A stretch of 64,000 nucleotides of DNA from Oscillospiraceae bacterium. Its GTDB lineage: Bacteria > Bacillota > Clostridia > Oscillospirales > Acutalibacteraceae. This document shows, piece after piece, positions 1 to 8,120 of this stretch (position 1 is the first letter of the stretch; every line of letters starts with the position of its first letter). The stretch spans positions 1 through 64,000 of the forward strand of contig CADARP010000001.1 of the NCBI GenBank assembly GCA_902790325.1, given 5' to 3'. The notes under the pieces were generated by a model, which was not told the DNA's origin, did no database searches, and saw only the letters and a program-made list of their open reading frames with translations. A program made the position numbers and the translations under genes.

Positions 1-1
1 A

Positions 2-346
2 GACAAGACGAGAGAAAACAAAGCGCGCGCGTGCGCGCCTTTGGGGGATTCGTGGCGCACATATGCCGATATGCGGCGAAGGATGCGAAAGCCCCTGACA
101 GGCGGGGCGGCGAAACTCGTGCTGGACAAGCTCGACGAACTCGCGCCGGGACAGCCGGACGCACAGCGGGAGATACTAAAGCAGTCGGTCGTCAACGGCT
201 GGGCGGGCGTGTTTCCGCTCAAACCGAAAGAAACGCCCGAACCGCCCGCGTCGTATGACGTCGGGGAATTCGAGCGCAGATTGATCTATGAATCGCCGGT
301 GTACAAGCGGCGGGAACAGCGTCGGGGCGTTACGCCTCGAACTTGA
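2..346 (+). CDS. 3' fragment of a phage/mobile-element replication protein (partial)
   Basis: The frame is open from the first bases of the window, so this is the C-terminal end of a longer protein whose start lies outside. The tail contains LDKLDEL followed about 15 residues later by ILKQSVVNGWAGVFPLK. That arrangement (short helix, variable acidic stretch, then a Q-S-x-x-N-x-W-x-G-hydrophobic motif) resembles the C-terminus of phage replisome organizer / DnaD-like primosome-loading proteins. The resemblance is from memory and was not searched. The stop codon lies inside the 3' end of the convergent GH38 gene, giving a 17-base tail-to-tail overlap. It may mark the edge of a prophage or integrated element to the left. 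Function is inferred from the tail motif only. Confidence 0.5.
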   Translation, partial: DKTRENKARACAPLGDSWRTYADMRRRMRKPLTGGAAKLVLDKLDELAPGQPDAQREILKQSVVNGWAGVFPLKPKETPEPPASYDVGEFERRLIYESPVYKRREQRRGVTPRT

Positions 347-3191
347 CTGTCAGGATCTTTTTGCCTGTGATCGTGAACGGGACAAAGCCGTCTTCACCCA
401 TGGCGAGCTCTTCCTGATCCTTCTCTTCGAGCGTGACGAGCTTGACCTTGGACCAGCGCTTGCCGCTGTATGCGGGCAGCTCGAACTCGGCTCTCTGCCG
501 CTCGAGCGGGGACTGCGGCGTGTCGATCGGCGCGATGCCGCCGCCGAGAGACAGCGCGTTTTCGACCGTCTTGTCGGACGGGTTGAACAGACGCACCACG
601 TAGCCCGTGCCGTCCTCGCTGCGCTTGACGGCGCTGACGCACAGGTTCTCGTCGCGCAGCCGCAGGAACGAATAGGTGAGCGGATTCTTGCCGTGATCGC
701 TCGGCGCGATCTGTGCGGCGCTCAGACGCAGGTCAAACTGCTCGGACGCCTGCCATACGCCGCCTTCTTCCCAGTCGCCCTTGTGCGGCATGAAGGCGTA
801 GCGGAACGTGTTTTTTCCGAGGCACTGCGAGCCCTTGTCCCAGCCGCTGTAATCCTGCATGTCGGACGTGACGCAGATGCGCAGCGGGAACGCGCGGATG
901 AGCGAGAGATAGACCGTGCCGCACTCGTCGTCGGACGCCTCGTACGCCTTGAGTCCTTCGTTCAGCAGCGCCGCGCCGACCGTACCGTCGGACACGTCGA
1001 CAAAGGAATTCATCGGGTGCTCGGTCATCGGGATCTCGTCATACAGCGAGTAGTCGCGCTTGGCGGTCTGGCGCTTGACCACGTCGAACTGCCCCTGCGC
1101 CCAACTGTATGCGTAGCGGATCTCGGTCGGGAACGCGACCTGCAGATAGTGATCCTCCGACTGATTGTCGACGGTCGTCGTCAGCTCGACATAGCGCGAA
1201 TCCTTGCGCAGCGACAGCACCGTCTCGATCCGGCAGGGATTCAGGTGCGGGCTGCGGCGTTTCTCGTCCATCGCGCGGCCTTCCGGCAGCGCCCAGTCGA
1301 GCGTGATCTTGTACGCCGTTTCCAGCTCGCCCTCGTGCAGGAGCGTGATGCGCGCGCGCTCGGACAGCGTGGTGAACGTCTCGTCGCATTCGGGCACGAC
1401 ATGCTCCCAGGGGTTGCCGATCTCGCCCGTGTCCTTGAAATAGCCGAGACCGCTGTACTGTTTGCCGGTCTGTTTGTCGAGCACGTTGAACGTGCCGTTC
1501 TCGTTGATCGACACGCGAAGATACGCGTTCTCCATCGTCTGCGCCTTGCGCAGCATGGTGACGGGCGTCTTGGCGCGCACATTGTACAGCGGGTGCATGC
1601 GGTACGTCTTGTAGCCGAAGGCGGGGACGTTTTCGACGAACAGCTCGATTGCGATCTGCTCGGTGTGCAGCACGTTTGCCACGTCATTCGGGTTCTGGAT
1701 GATCTGGGCGTTGTTTTTGTCGGTGGAGATGATCTGGAACGTCAGCGCTTTGCCGTCCTCGTCGAGGATCTCGAAGCTGTCGGCTTTCCACTCGGCGGGC
1801 AGCTCCACGCGCAGCCGGACGGATTCCGTGCGGCGGAACGGCGCGGGGTTGTAGACGACGATCGCGGCGTCGTCGCGGCTGAACGTGGACAGATCGACGT
1901 CGCCCGCCACGTCCATGAACGCGCGCTCGAACACGCACGTCGACAATTCGCGCGACTGTCTGTAGCGCGAGATGACGTCCTCGTATACGATGTCGCGGCC
2001 GCAGGCGCCGATGCTGTCGTGGCCGTGGTTCTGCAGAAGGTAGTTGTAGGACAGGTCGATGAAGTTGGTCGGGTACGGCGCGCCGGCAAGCGAAGCGAAC
2101 ACGGCGAGCGGCTCGGCGTAGTTTGTGAGCTGACGCTCGGTGTCGAAGTTGGCCTGCTTGATGTAGGTGCGCGCGGACAGGATCCAGCCGAACATGCCGC
2201 TGACGCTGCCCTTGGTGTACGGGTCGCGCATTTCGCCGCGCAGCACGGGGGAGGCGGGATCGAATTCGTCGATGATGCCCTGCTCCATCTCCTTGAGCGT
2301 GCTGTGGAACACGTCGGCGTTCGGCAGCGCCGCGTTCAGATCGCGGATCAGATCGACCTCGCGCGCGTCGGGACAGGAGCTGTCGTGACCTGCCGACCAG
2401 AAGCGGTGCGGCGTCGTCCAGTCGTTGTCCTGCTCGCGGATCGCCTGCTCGGCGCGTGCCTGCACGTTCTCTTTGAAGTATTTGTAGAACGGGTGCGTGT
2501 ACTGGTAGTCGAGCTTGTAGTGCTTCTCGTCCACGAACTTGAAGATGCCGTTGTCCTCGTTCCACTTCATGTCGCGGTTGTTCTCGTTCTGCTGGTTGAA
2601 ATAGACCGGACGCTGTACGACGTACCAGATGTTATAGCGCGGGCGCTTGCCCAGACGCGACGCGTAGATGCGCGTGCCGTCGGGGCTTTCCCAGAAAAAC
2701 TCCGAGCGCGGCGCGCAGTATTCGTTGATGCCGCGGTAGAAGGAGGCAAAGTGGATGTCGAAGCCCGCGTAGATCTGCGGAAGCTGCGAGATCTGTCCCC
2801 AGCCGAAGGGGGAGTAGCCCGTCTTGCTCACACCGCCCATTTCGCGGCCGATGCGGTGGCCGAGCAGCAGGTTGCGCACGAGCGATTCGCCGCCGACGGT
2901 GAATTCATCGGGCAGGCAGAACCACGGACCGACGCCGATGCGTCCCTCGCGGATGTATTTTTGCAGCTTCTCTTTCTTTTCCGGATAGACTTCCAGATAG
3001 TCCTGGATGGGCATGGTCTGGGAGTCGAGGTGGAAGTGGCGGAACTCCGGCTCCTTGTCGAGGATGTCGAGCAGCATGTCGAGCATGTAGCCGAGCATGT
3101 ACTGCGTCCTGCGCGCGGAAAAACGCCACTCTCTGTCCCAGTGGGTGTTGGAAATGAAATGACACTGGATCTTCTTGTTTTTATCGTCCAT
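330..3191 (-). CDS. Glycoside hydrolase family 38 (alpha-mannosidase-like)
   Basis: A 953-residue protein of usual GH38 length. The N-terminal deacetylase-like barrel opens with SNTHWDREW (residues 14-22), the conserved His/Asp zinc-site motif of alpha-mannosidases, followed by LDSQT and GPWF segments found in bacterial members. The C-terminal two thirds has the beta-sandwich character of the family. No signal peptide is visible, so it should act in the cytoplasm, probably on mannosides taken up or released by other enzymes. Where GH38 enzymes carry the nucleophile/zinc-ligand Asp (as in P-D-S-F-G of mannosylglycerate hydrolase MngB), this protein reads GYSPFGWGQ, with Phe129 at the Asp position. 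It is the last gene of a four-gene minus-strand cluster, 12 bases after a HAD phosphatase, with a GGAG ribosome site before the ATG. Family assignment is firm; activity is uncertain. Confidence 0.9.
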   Translation of the reverse strand: MDDKNKKIQCHFISNTHWDREWRFSARRTQYMLGYMLDMLLDILDKEPEFRHFHLDSQTMPIQDYLEVYPEKKEKLQKYIREGRIGVGPWFCLPDEFTVGGESLVRNLLLGHRIGREMGGVSKTGYSPFGWGQISQLPQIYAGFDIHFASFYRGINEYCAPRSEFFWESPDGTRIYASRLGKRPRYNIWYVVQRPVYFNQQNENNRDMKWNEDNGIFKFVDEKHYKLDYQYTHPFYKYFKENVQARAEQAIREQDNDWTTPHRFWSAGHDSSCPDAREVDLIRDLNAALPNADVFHSTLKEMEQGIIDEFDPASPVLRGEMRDPYTKGSVSGMFGWILSARTYIKQANFDTERQLTNYAEPLAVFASLAGAPYPTNFIDLSYNYLLQNHGHDSIGACGRDIVYEDVISRYRQSRELSTCVFERAFMDVAGDVDLSTFSRDDAAIVVYNPAPFRRTESVRLRVELPAEWKADSFEILDEDGKALTFQIISTDKNNAQIIQNPNDVANVLHTEQIAIELFVENVPAFGYKTYRMHPLYNVRAKTPVTMLRKAQTMENAYLRVSINENGTFNVLDKQTGKQYSGLGYFKDTGEIGNPWEHVVPECDETFTTLSERARITLLHEGELETAYKITLDWALPEGRAMDEKRRSPHLNPCRIETVLSLRKDSRYVELTTTVDNQSEDHYLQVAFPTEIRYAYSWAQGQFDVVKRQTAKRDYSLYDEIPMTEHPMNSFVDVSDGTVGAALLNEGLKAYEASDDECGTVYLSLIRAFPLRICVTSDMQDYSGWDKGSQCLGKNTFRYAFMPHKGDWEEGGVWQASEQFDLRLSAAQIAPSDHGKNPLTYSFLRLRDENLCVSAVKRSEDGTGYVVRLFNPSDKTVENALSLGGGIAPIDTPQSPLERQRAEFELPAYSGKRWSKVKLVTLEEKDQEELAMGEDGFVPFTITGKKILTVKFEA

Positions 3192-3203
3192 GGTATGCGC
3201 TCC

Positions 3204-4199
3204 TTAACCTTTGATGATCTTGAGGATGTCCTCGAAGTTCTGTTCGTAATGCGTGCAGACCGCGCGCGTGCCGCTCTCGACGATGTTGCCGCCGGCGATG
3301 CCGATGGTCGTGTAGCCCGCCAGACGCACCGCGCAGACGCCCGCGCCGCTGTCCTCGATGCCGACGACGCGGTTGCGGTCGGCGAACGCCTCGCCCAGAC
3401 CGACGACGCCCGTTTCGGCGTACAGCCACGGATGCGGTTTCGGCGACAGCTCGCCGAGCGTGCCGACCGAGCCTTTGCGCAGGGGGAAGCCCGCGGAGAT
3501 GATCGCGTCGTAGAAGTCCTTGGGATCGCCCATGCCGAGCGTTTTGAACGCGGAGAGGATCTCCGGCCACGCTTTTTCATACAGTCCGGACGTCACGAGG
3601 CCGATCTTAACGCCCATTCCCTTGAGCTCCAGAAGGAAATCCTTCACGCCGGCGGTCGGGGTGAACGCGCCTTCCTTGCCGCGTCCCTGCATGATCTCGT
3701 CCATTTCGCGGTGGGTGTGCTCGAAATAGTAGCCGCGCGCCTCGTCCAGCGAAGCGCCGGGGCAGTATTTGTCGATGCAGTACTGCAGATGCTCCGACAC
3801 CGAATGGCCGGACACGAACGGAATGTCGCTCTCGCTGAGCTCGAACTTCGGGTCGCCCAGAAGACTTGCGATGCTCATCTGGATGATCCAGATCCAGAAT
3901 TCCTCCGAACGCACCGTCGTGCCGTCGAGATCCATCAGCACGGAGCGGATGGGATATTCCGTTTTGACGGGCAGGACGGGGTAGTACGTCGGGAACGCGA
4001 TCGCGGATTTGACGCACGCGAGGGCGCTGTCGCCGAAGGAGACGAACTCGACTTTCTTGTCGCCGGTGGCGAGAATGTCGCACACGCCGTGCTTGCCGAC
4101 GGCAAAGCGGCAGTCCTCGGTCTGCTCCAGCACATGGAACCCGCTGTCGGGTGTGATGTCCCCGAGGTCGGGGATGTGAACGGTTTTGGTTAAGCGCAT
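3204..4199 (-). CDS. HAD-superfamily phosphatase/phosphomutase with N-terminal extension
   Basis: A 331-residue protein. From about residue 86 it has a subclass I HAD hydrolase of the beta-phosphoglucomutase/phosphonatase type: motif I MDLDGTTVRSE, motif II LVTSG, motif III Lys in SPKPHPW, motif IV GIEDSGAG. The first ~85 residues are not part of a normal HAD fold and I do not recognise them; they look like a small separate beta-rich domain. The ATG is preceded by GAGAGG. It lies between the secreted hydrolase gene and the GH38 gene, so a sugar-phosphate substrate is a reasonable inference, but specificity cannot be read from the sequence. Confidence 0.8.
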   Translation of the reverse strand: MRLTKTVHIPDLGDITPDSGFHVLEQTEDCRFAVGKHGVCDILATGDKKVEFVSFGDSALACVKSAIAFPTYYPVLPVKTEYPIRSVLMDLDGTTVRSEEFWIWIIQMSIASLLGDPKFELSESDIPFVSGHSVSEHLQYCIDKYCPGASLDEARGYYFEHTHREMDEIMQGRGKEGAFTPTAGVKDFLLELKGMGVKIGLVTSGLYEKAWPEILSAFKTLGMGDPKDFYDAIISAGFPLRKGSVGTLGELSPKPHPWLYAETGVVGLGEAFADRNRVVGIEDSGAGVCAVRLAGYTTIGIAGGNIVESGTRAVCTHYEQNFEDILKIIKG

Positions 4200-4233
4200 T
4201 TTGGGTTACCTCTCTGATTTATGTATTTGTCGG

Positions 4234-6213
4234 TTAAAAGAACGGGATGAAATCGCGCGGACCGAAGATGTCGTTGGTGACTTTGCTCCAGGTGCGCGTG
4301 ATCTTTTCCGCGTCCCTCGGAAGGGCGTATTTTTTGAACGGCGTGTCGGCCGTCTTCTGGTTCGTCAGCAGTTTTGCGCGGTACATCGCGGTGTACATCG
4401 CTTTTTCGCATTCGTACATGCGGTCGTAGTCCCAGTCCATCTTCGCCAGCTCCGCCGTGCCGTTTTCGTACGCTGCCGCGAGCGCATTGCGCTTCTGTTC
4501 GGGCAGCTTCTCCAGCTTCTCGGCGGGCAGGTTCTCGTAGTCGCGCAGCAGCCCCTGCAGCGTCTTGGTGTAGCGGTAGTTGTTGAACTGCATATAGCCG
4601 CCGTTTTGGTCGAGCGCGTCGGTGATGTCCTTGTTGATCGCAAGCTGGATGCACAGCTCGATCGTGTCGTGCAGCGCGTTCTGCAGCGTCAGATGGCTCT
4701 GTCCCTTGATGAACCACGTGCGGTCGGGCAGCGCGCAGGTGCCGGCGTCGACCTTGCCGTCGGGCGAAAGATACTTGCCGCCCTTGACGGGTTTATACGA
4801 TTCGCGCAGCTTCTCGCCGTAGGGCGCGACGGTGGCGCCGCAGGACGTGGAAGCGGCCTGGATGATGTTGTCGGAGCTGTACGCGTAGCACGAGAGGATG
4901 GACGGCAGCGGCAGATCGTAGCCGCAGATGACAAAGATGTCCATGCCGTTGTCCGACAGGCGGCGCAGGGTGTTCTTGGCGTTCTTCTGGATCTTGTAGT
5001 AGCGGTCGGTCTTCTTGCGCAGGGCGCTGCTCTTGATCAGCTCGTCCGCCATCTTGGGGTATTCCGCGCTCGGGACAAGCGCCCACATGGACGGGCAGTT
5101 GTACATGAGCCTGCCGAGCACGCGGTGGATGCCCTCGTAGGCGACGTCGGACAAAAAGCCGGAAAGCACTTTCTGCGGGACGACGCGGATCAGCACGCTC
5201 AACAGATACCCCAGCCAGACCATATCGGGATCGACGATCGACATCAGATCCGGCAGCATGGTCGTGTACAGCCGCGGATCGTCGAAGATGAGATCGGCGT
5301 TCATCAGGCTGCTCAACAGGTACGACCCGTCCAGAGCCGCCGCCGCAAAGACGACGCGGTCAATGTCGTTCGGGTTGCAGAATTCGCTGAGATAGGTGCT
5401 GCCGATCGTGCCGCCGAGGCTGATGAAAACAAGATCCACCTTGCTGTGGCCGGTCTGATCCTTGACCATCTGGATGTACTCGTTCAGCCGCTTGGCGATC
5501 GAGATCGTGTCGCCGAAGGAGCTGTACGCGTAGTAGTACAGGTGATCCCAGCCGATCACGTCGGCGCAGCTGCTCACATCGACCTGCCGCATGATGAAAT
5601 CGAACTCGGTCTGGTACTTGGTCGTCGGCAGCGTGTTGCCTTTTCTGTCCTTGGAATAGCCCTTGGCGTAGTTATAGGATTTTTCGGGATGCTTCTTGCA
5701 TTCCTCGAGGGAGTACCAGTATTCGTCGACCTGCACGTCGTAGACGCGCGTGCCGTCCTCGTTGAAATAGTGGCTGTAGAAGCACTTGTCGAGGATCTCG
5801 CACACGAGGTCAGTGAACTCCGCCTTGCGCCCGAGCAGCAGCGCCTTGAACAGCGGCAGGATCATTTTCCGCACGTCCTGCTTGACGGATTCGGTGTCGA
5901 ACATGAACGCCATGTCCATGCCCTCGACGATCGGGAAACCGTCCACGGTCAGCAGATCGCCGGTGCCTTCCTTGTTCTGCACATAGACCTGCGACTGCAT
6001 GATGCCCGGCACGATGATGACGGGCGTGTGGCCGCACCTGCCGTGACACTTCGTTTTGCAGTCGTGATCGACGACGCGCTGCGAAGCGGCTTTGTCCGCC
6101 GGTTCGACCGCGGCTTTTTTGCCGCTTTTGGCCGACGCGCCGAGCGTCAGCGTCGACAGCACGAGCGCCAGACACAGGATCAGACTGATCGTTCTCTTGA
6201 ACCGTTGTTTCAT
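4234..6213 (-). CDS. Secreted alpha/beta hydrolase, LCAT/PGAP1-like lipase family
   Basis: A 659-residue protein starting at the ATG preceded by AAGGGAGC; longer upstream readings run antiparallel through the next gene and are rejected. A classical signal peptide (KQRFKRT, hydrophobic core, cleavage near ASA, about residue 27) predicts export. Soon after comes a short Cys/His cluster (DCKTKCHGRCGH), then PVIIVPGIMQS, the oxyanion-strand motif of lecithin:cholesterol acyltransferase-like esterases. The nucleophile elbow reads FISLGGT, keeping Ser-x-Gly-Gly but lacking the usual first Gly of G-x-S-x-G. No transmembrane anchor is seen. It sits 16 bases downstream of a Cof-type phosphatase gene in the same operon. 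A lipid- or ester-cleaving role outside the cell is likely; the substrate is unknown. Confidence 0.75.
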   Translation of the reverse strand: MKQRFKRTISLILCLALVLSTLTLGASAKSGKKAAVEPADKAASQRVVDHDCKTKCHGRCGHTPVIIVPGIMQSQVYVQNKEGTGDLLTVDGFPIVEGMDMAFMFDTESVKQDVRKMILPLFKALLLGRKAEFTDLVCEILDKCFYSHYFNEDGTRVYDVQVDEYWYSLEECKKHPEKSYNYAKGYSKDRKGNTLPTTKYQTEFDFIMRQVDVSSCADVIGWDHLYYYAYSSFGDTISIAKRLNEYIQMVKDQTGHSKVDLVFISLGGTIGSTYLSEFCNPNDIDRVVFAAAALDGSYLLSSLMNADLIFDDPRLYTTMLPDLMSIVDPDMVWLGYLLSVLIRVVPQKVLSGFLSDVAYEGIHRVLGRLMYNCPSMWALVPSAEYPKMADELIKSSALRKKTDRYYKIQKNAKNTLRRLSDNGMDIFVICGYDLPLPSILSCYAYSSDNIIQAASTSCGATVAPYGEKLRESYKPVKGGKYLSPDGKVDAGTCALPDRTWFIKGQSHLTLQNALHDTIELCIQLAINKDITDALDQNGGYMQFNNYRYTKTLQGLLRDYENLPAEKLEKLPEQKRNALAAAYENGTAELAKMDWDYDRMYECEKAMYTAMYRAKLLTNQKTADTPFKKYALPRDAEKITRTWSKVTNDIFGPRDFIPFF

Positions 6214-6229
6214 GGAAAGCAAGCTCCCT

Positions 6230-7006
6230 TCACAAGAATAGTTTGCGGATCGCTTCCGCCACGCCGCATTCCGTATTGGCGCGCGTGACGAGGTCGGCCT
6301 CGCGCCGCACCGCTTCGCCCGCGTTGCCCATGGCGACCGCCACGGCGGCAGCGCGCAGCATCGGCAGATCGTTGCCCGAATCGCCGATGGCGACGGTGCG
6401 CGAGAGGGGAATGCCCAGGTGTTCGGCGGCAAGACGCATGCCGACCGCCTTGGAACAGCCGAGGACGGTGCAGTCCGTGAACGTCGTGCAGCGGAAGATC
6501 TCGAGCCGCGTGCCGAAACGCGCAAGAAACGCGTCGGACAGCGTGCCCTCGCAGGAGAAATCGTTGACGCCGACGTCCCGGAACCGGTCGTACAGCTCGT
6601 CCGGATGGAAGATCTGCACACCGGGATCGCCGTACAGATCGGAGCGCTCGCGCGTTTTGATGAGCATCGTCTCGCCCTCGAACAGGCAGAAGCGCTCATC
6701 CTCAAAAAGAAAGTAGGACAGAATTTCGTGCAGCAGGGCGGTGTCGATCGTGCGGTTCTGCACGACCTTGCCGCCGAGCCGGATGTAGCTGCCGTTGGCG
6801 CAGATGAGACCGTCCAGCGGCGCGTCGGGGTCGCGGATCGTCGGGGGCAGATTGAAGTAGGAGCGTCCCGTGTTGACGACGACCTTGTGGCCGCGCGCAC
6901 GCGCAAGACGGACTGCGTCCCAGTTTTCCGGCGGCACGGCGCCCAGGAAATCGACGGTCAGCGTGCCGTCGATGTCGATACAGATCAGATGCGGCTCGGA
7001 CAGCAT
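6230..7006 (-). CDS. Cof-type HAD-IIB sugar-phosphate phosphatase
   Basis: A 258-residue cytoplasmic HAD hydrolase of the Cof/IIB subfamily. Motif I is ICIDIDGTLT (about residues 8-17), motif II lies in VVNTGRSY, and motif III/IV is AIGDSGNDLPML near residue 215, followed by the typical AVAMGNA. Cof enzymes dephosphorylate sugar phosphates, flavin or pyridoxal phosphates; the substrate here is not evident. It is the first gene of the minus-strand cluster that continues into the secreted hydrolase and GH38 genes, which favours a carbohydrate role. Confidence 0.88.
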   Translation of the reverse strand: MLSEPHLICIDIDGTLTVDFLGAVPPENWDAVRLARARGHKVVVNTGRSYFNLPPTIRDPDAPLDGLICANGSYIRLGGKVVQNRTIDTALLHEILSYFLFEDERFCLFEGETMLIKTRERSDLYGDPGVQIFHPDELYDRFRDVGVNDFSCEGTLSDAFLARFGTRLEIFRCTTFTDCTVLGCSKAVGMRLAAEHLGIPLSRTVAIGDSGNDLPMLRAAAVAVAMGNAGEAVRREADLVTRANTECGVAEAIRKLFL

Positions 7007-7034
7007 TTCGGTTCCTCGTTCGGTGAAGTTTACG

Positions 7035-7065
7035 GAAAAAAAGGCGGAACGGATTTCGTTCCGCC
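7035..7065 (-). terminator. Intrinsic terminator after the cohesin gene
   Basis: On the minus strand GGCGGAACG, loop AAAT and CCGTTCCGCC form a GC-rich hairpin followed by a run of seven T. It lies 16 bases after the stop of the cohesin protein gene and before the Cof phosphatase gene, so it separates the two minus-strand units. Confidence 0.75.
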
Positions 7066-7081
7066 GAAAGGCACGGGAAGA

Positions 7082-8086
7082 TTAACCCTTGCTCTTGCGT
7101 ACCATGGAGACGATGATCGCGATGCCGACGATGGCGAAGCAGGCCATCAGCACGATCAGGATCAGCTTGGTCTTGGACATGGGCGTTTTTTCATTCTCTT
7201 CGGTCAGTTCCGTCGTGGACTCCTCGGTCGACGGCTCTGTCCAGACGTATTCCGTGGTCGACTCCCACAGATCCAGCAGATCGGTCGAGCTCTCTTCCTC
7301 CGCCTCGGTCGTGGGGACCTCGAAATCGACGGGATATGTATTGCCCTCGTTGTAGCTGCGCGTATAGGCGTACGTCGCGGCTCTCGTACTGCCGGAGCCG
7401 GACGAACCGGAACCGGACGCCTTGGTCGTGGTCGTCTTGGCCGGTTTGGTCGTCGTGGGCTTGGTCGTGGTCGGTTTGGTCGTGGTGGTCGTGGTCGTGG
7501 GCGACGTGTTGGTGATCGTGCCGCTCGAGCCGGAGACGCTGACCGAGCTTACGTCCTTGTCATGGCCTTTGCCGGAAACGGTGACCGTCGCCTTGTCGCA
7601 GTCTTCCTTGAGCTTGAAGGTGAGCGTGGCGACCGTGCCGGTGCCGTTGTTGTTGGTGTCGGACAGACCGTCTTCCCAGTTGAGCGTGTATTTGCCGCTG
7701 CTGCCGCTGGGAGAGGGGGAATTGAAGCCGTTGAGCACGCCGGAATTGTTGACGTTGACCAGTTCGAGCTGCTTCTCGTCGTAGCCGACGTCCAGCGCCA
7801 TGGCGATCACGCCGGGGTTCTGGGTCAGATCGACGTTGACCGTTACGGTGTCGCCGGCCTTGCCGCTGGCACTGCCGACAGCGACTGCGGCGCCGCCGGA
7901 CGAGGAGCTGCCCGGGTTGCCGAAGATGGAAATGGTCGTTTGATCGGTCGCGGCGGCGGTGGTCGCCCCGGCATCCGCCGCGGCCGTGGTCGTCTCCTCC
8001 GCGCTGACGGAGAAGGGCATAGCTGCGACGCAGAGCATCAGGCACAGCGCGGTCATGAGAATGAGTTTGAACAGATTCTTTTTCAT
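7082..8086 (-). CDS. Cohesin-domain surface protein with C-terminal membrane anchor (scaffoldin-like)
   Basis: A 334-residue protein. The start chosen is ATG AAAAAG (AAAGGAG seven bases upstream) rather than a longer reading beginning MSQSM. It has a signal peptide (about 1-29), a short Thr/Ala-rich spacer, and one cohesin-type beta-sandwich domain (about 66-200; strands such as VAVGSASGKAGDTVTV, VIAMALDVGYDEKQLELV and GTVATLTFKL are characteristic). A low-complexity Thr/Lys/Pro linker (about 200-235), an acidic Ser/Thr/Glu stretch, a single transmembrane helix (LILIVLMACFAIVGIAIIV) and a short basic tail follow. Cohesins bind dockerins in cellulosome-type assemblies; the topology would display the cohesin outside the cell. 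The next gene upstream encodes a dockerin protein, an apparent partner. Confidence 0.85.
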   Translation of the reverse strand: MKKNLFKLILMTALCLMLCVAAMPFSVSAEETTTAAADAGATTAAATDQTTISIFGNPGSSSSGGAAVAVGSASGKAGDTVTVNVDLTQNPGVIAMALDVGYDEKQLELVNVNNSGVLNGFNSPSPSGSSGKYTLNWEDGLSDTNNNGTGTVATLTFKLKEDCDKATVTVSGKGHDKDVSSVSVSGSSGTITNTSPTTTTTTTKPTTTKPTTTKPAKTTTTKASGSGSSGSGSTRAATYAYTRSYNEGNTYPVDFEVPTTEAEEESSTDLLDLWESTTEYVWTEPSTEESTTELTEENEKTPMSKTKLILIVLMACFAIVGIAIIVSMVRKSKG

Positions 8087-8120
8087 AACGATCTCCTTTA
8101 TCATTGATTGTGACATCCGA

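Noticed and set aside
288-4193. 1301-codon plus-strand open frame opposite GH38 and HAD genes
   Set aside because: It is an antisense shadow produced by GC-rich codon bias. The minus-strand genes have motifs and ribosome sites; this frame has neither.
4186-6288. 700-codon plus-strand frame opposite the LCAT-like gene
   Set aside because: No ribosome site or domain; the opposite strand encodes a complete secreted hydrolase.
7395-7505. Short direct repeats suggesting a repeat array
   Set aside because: They encode the Thr/Lys/Pro linker of the cohesin protein and follow codon periodicity; not a CRISPR array or intergenic repeat.
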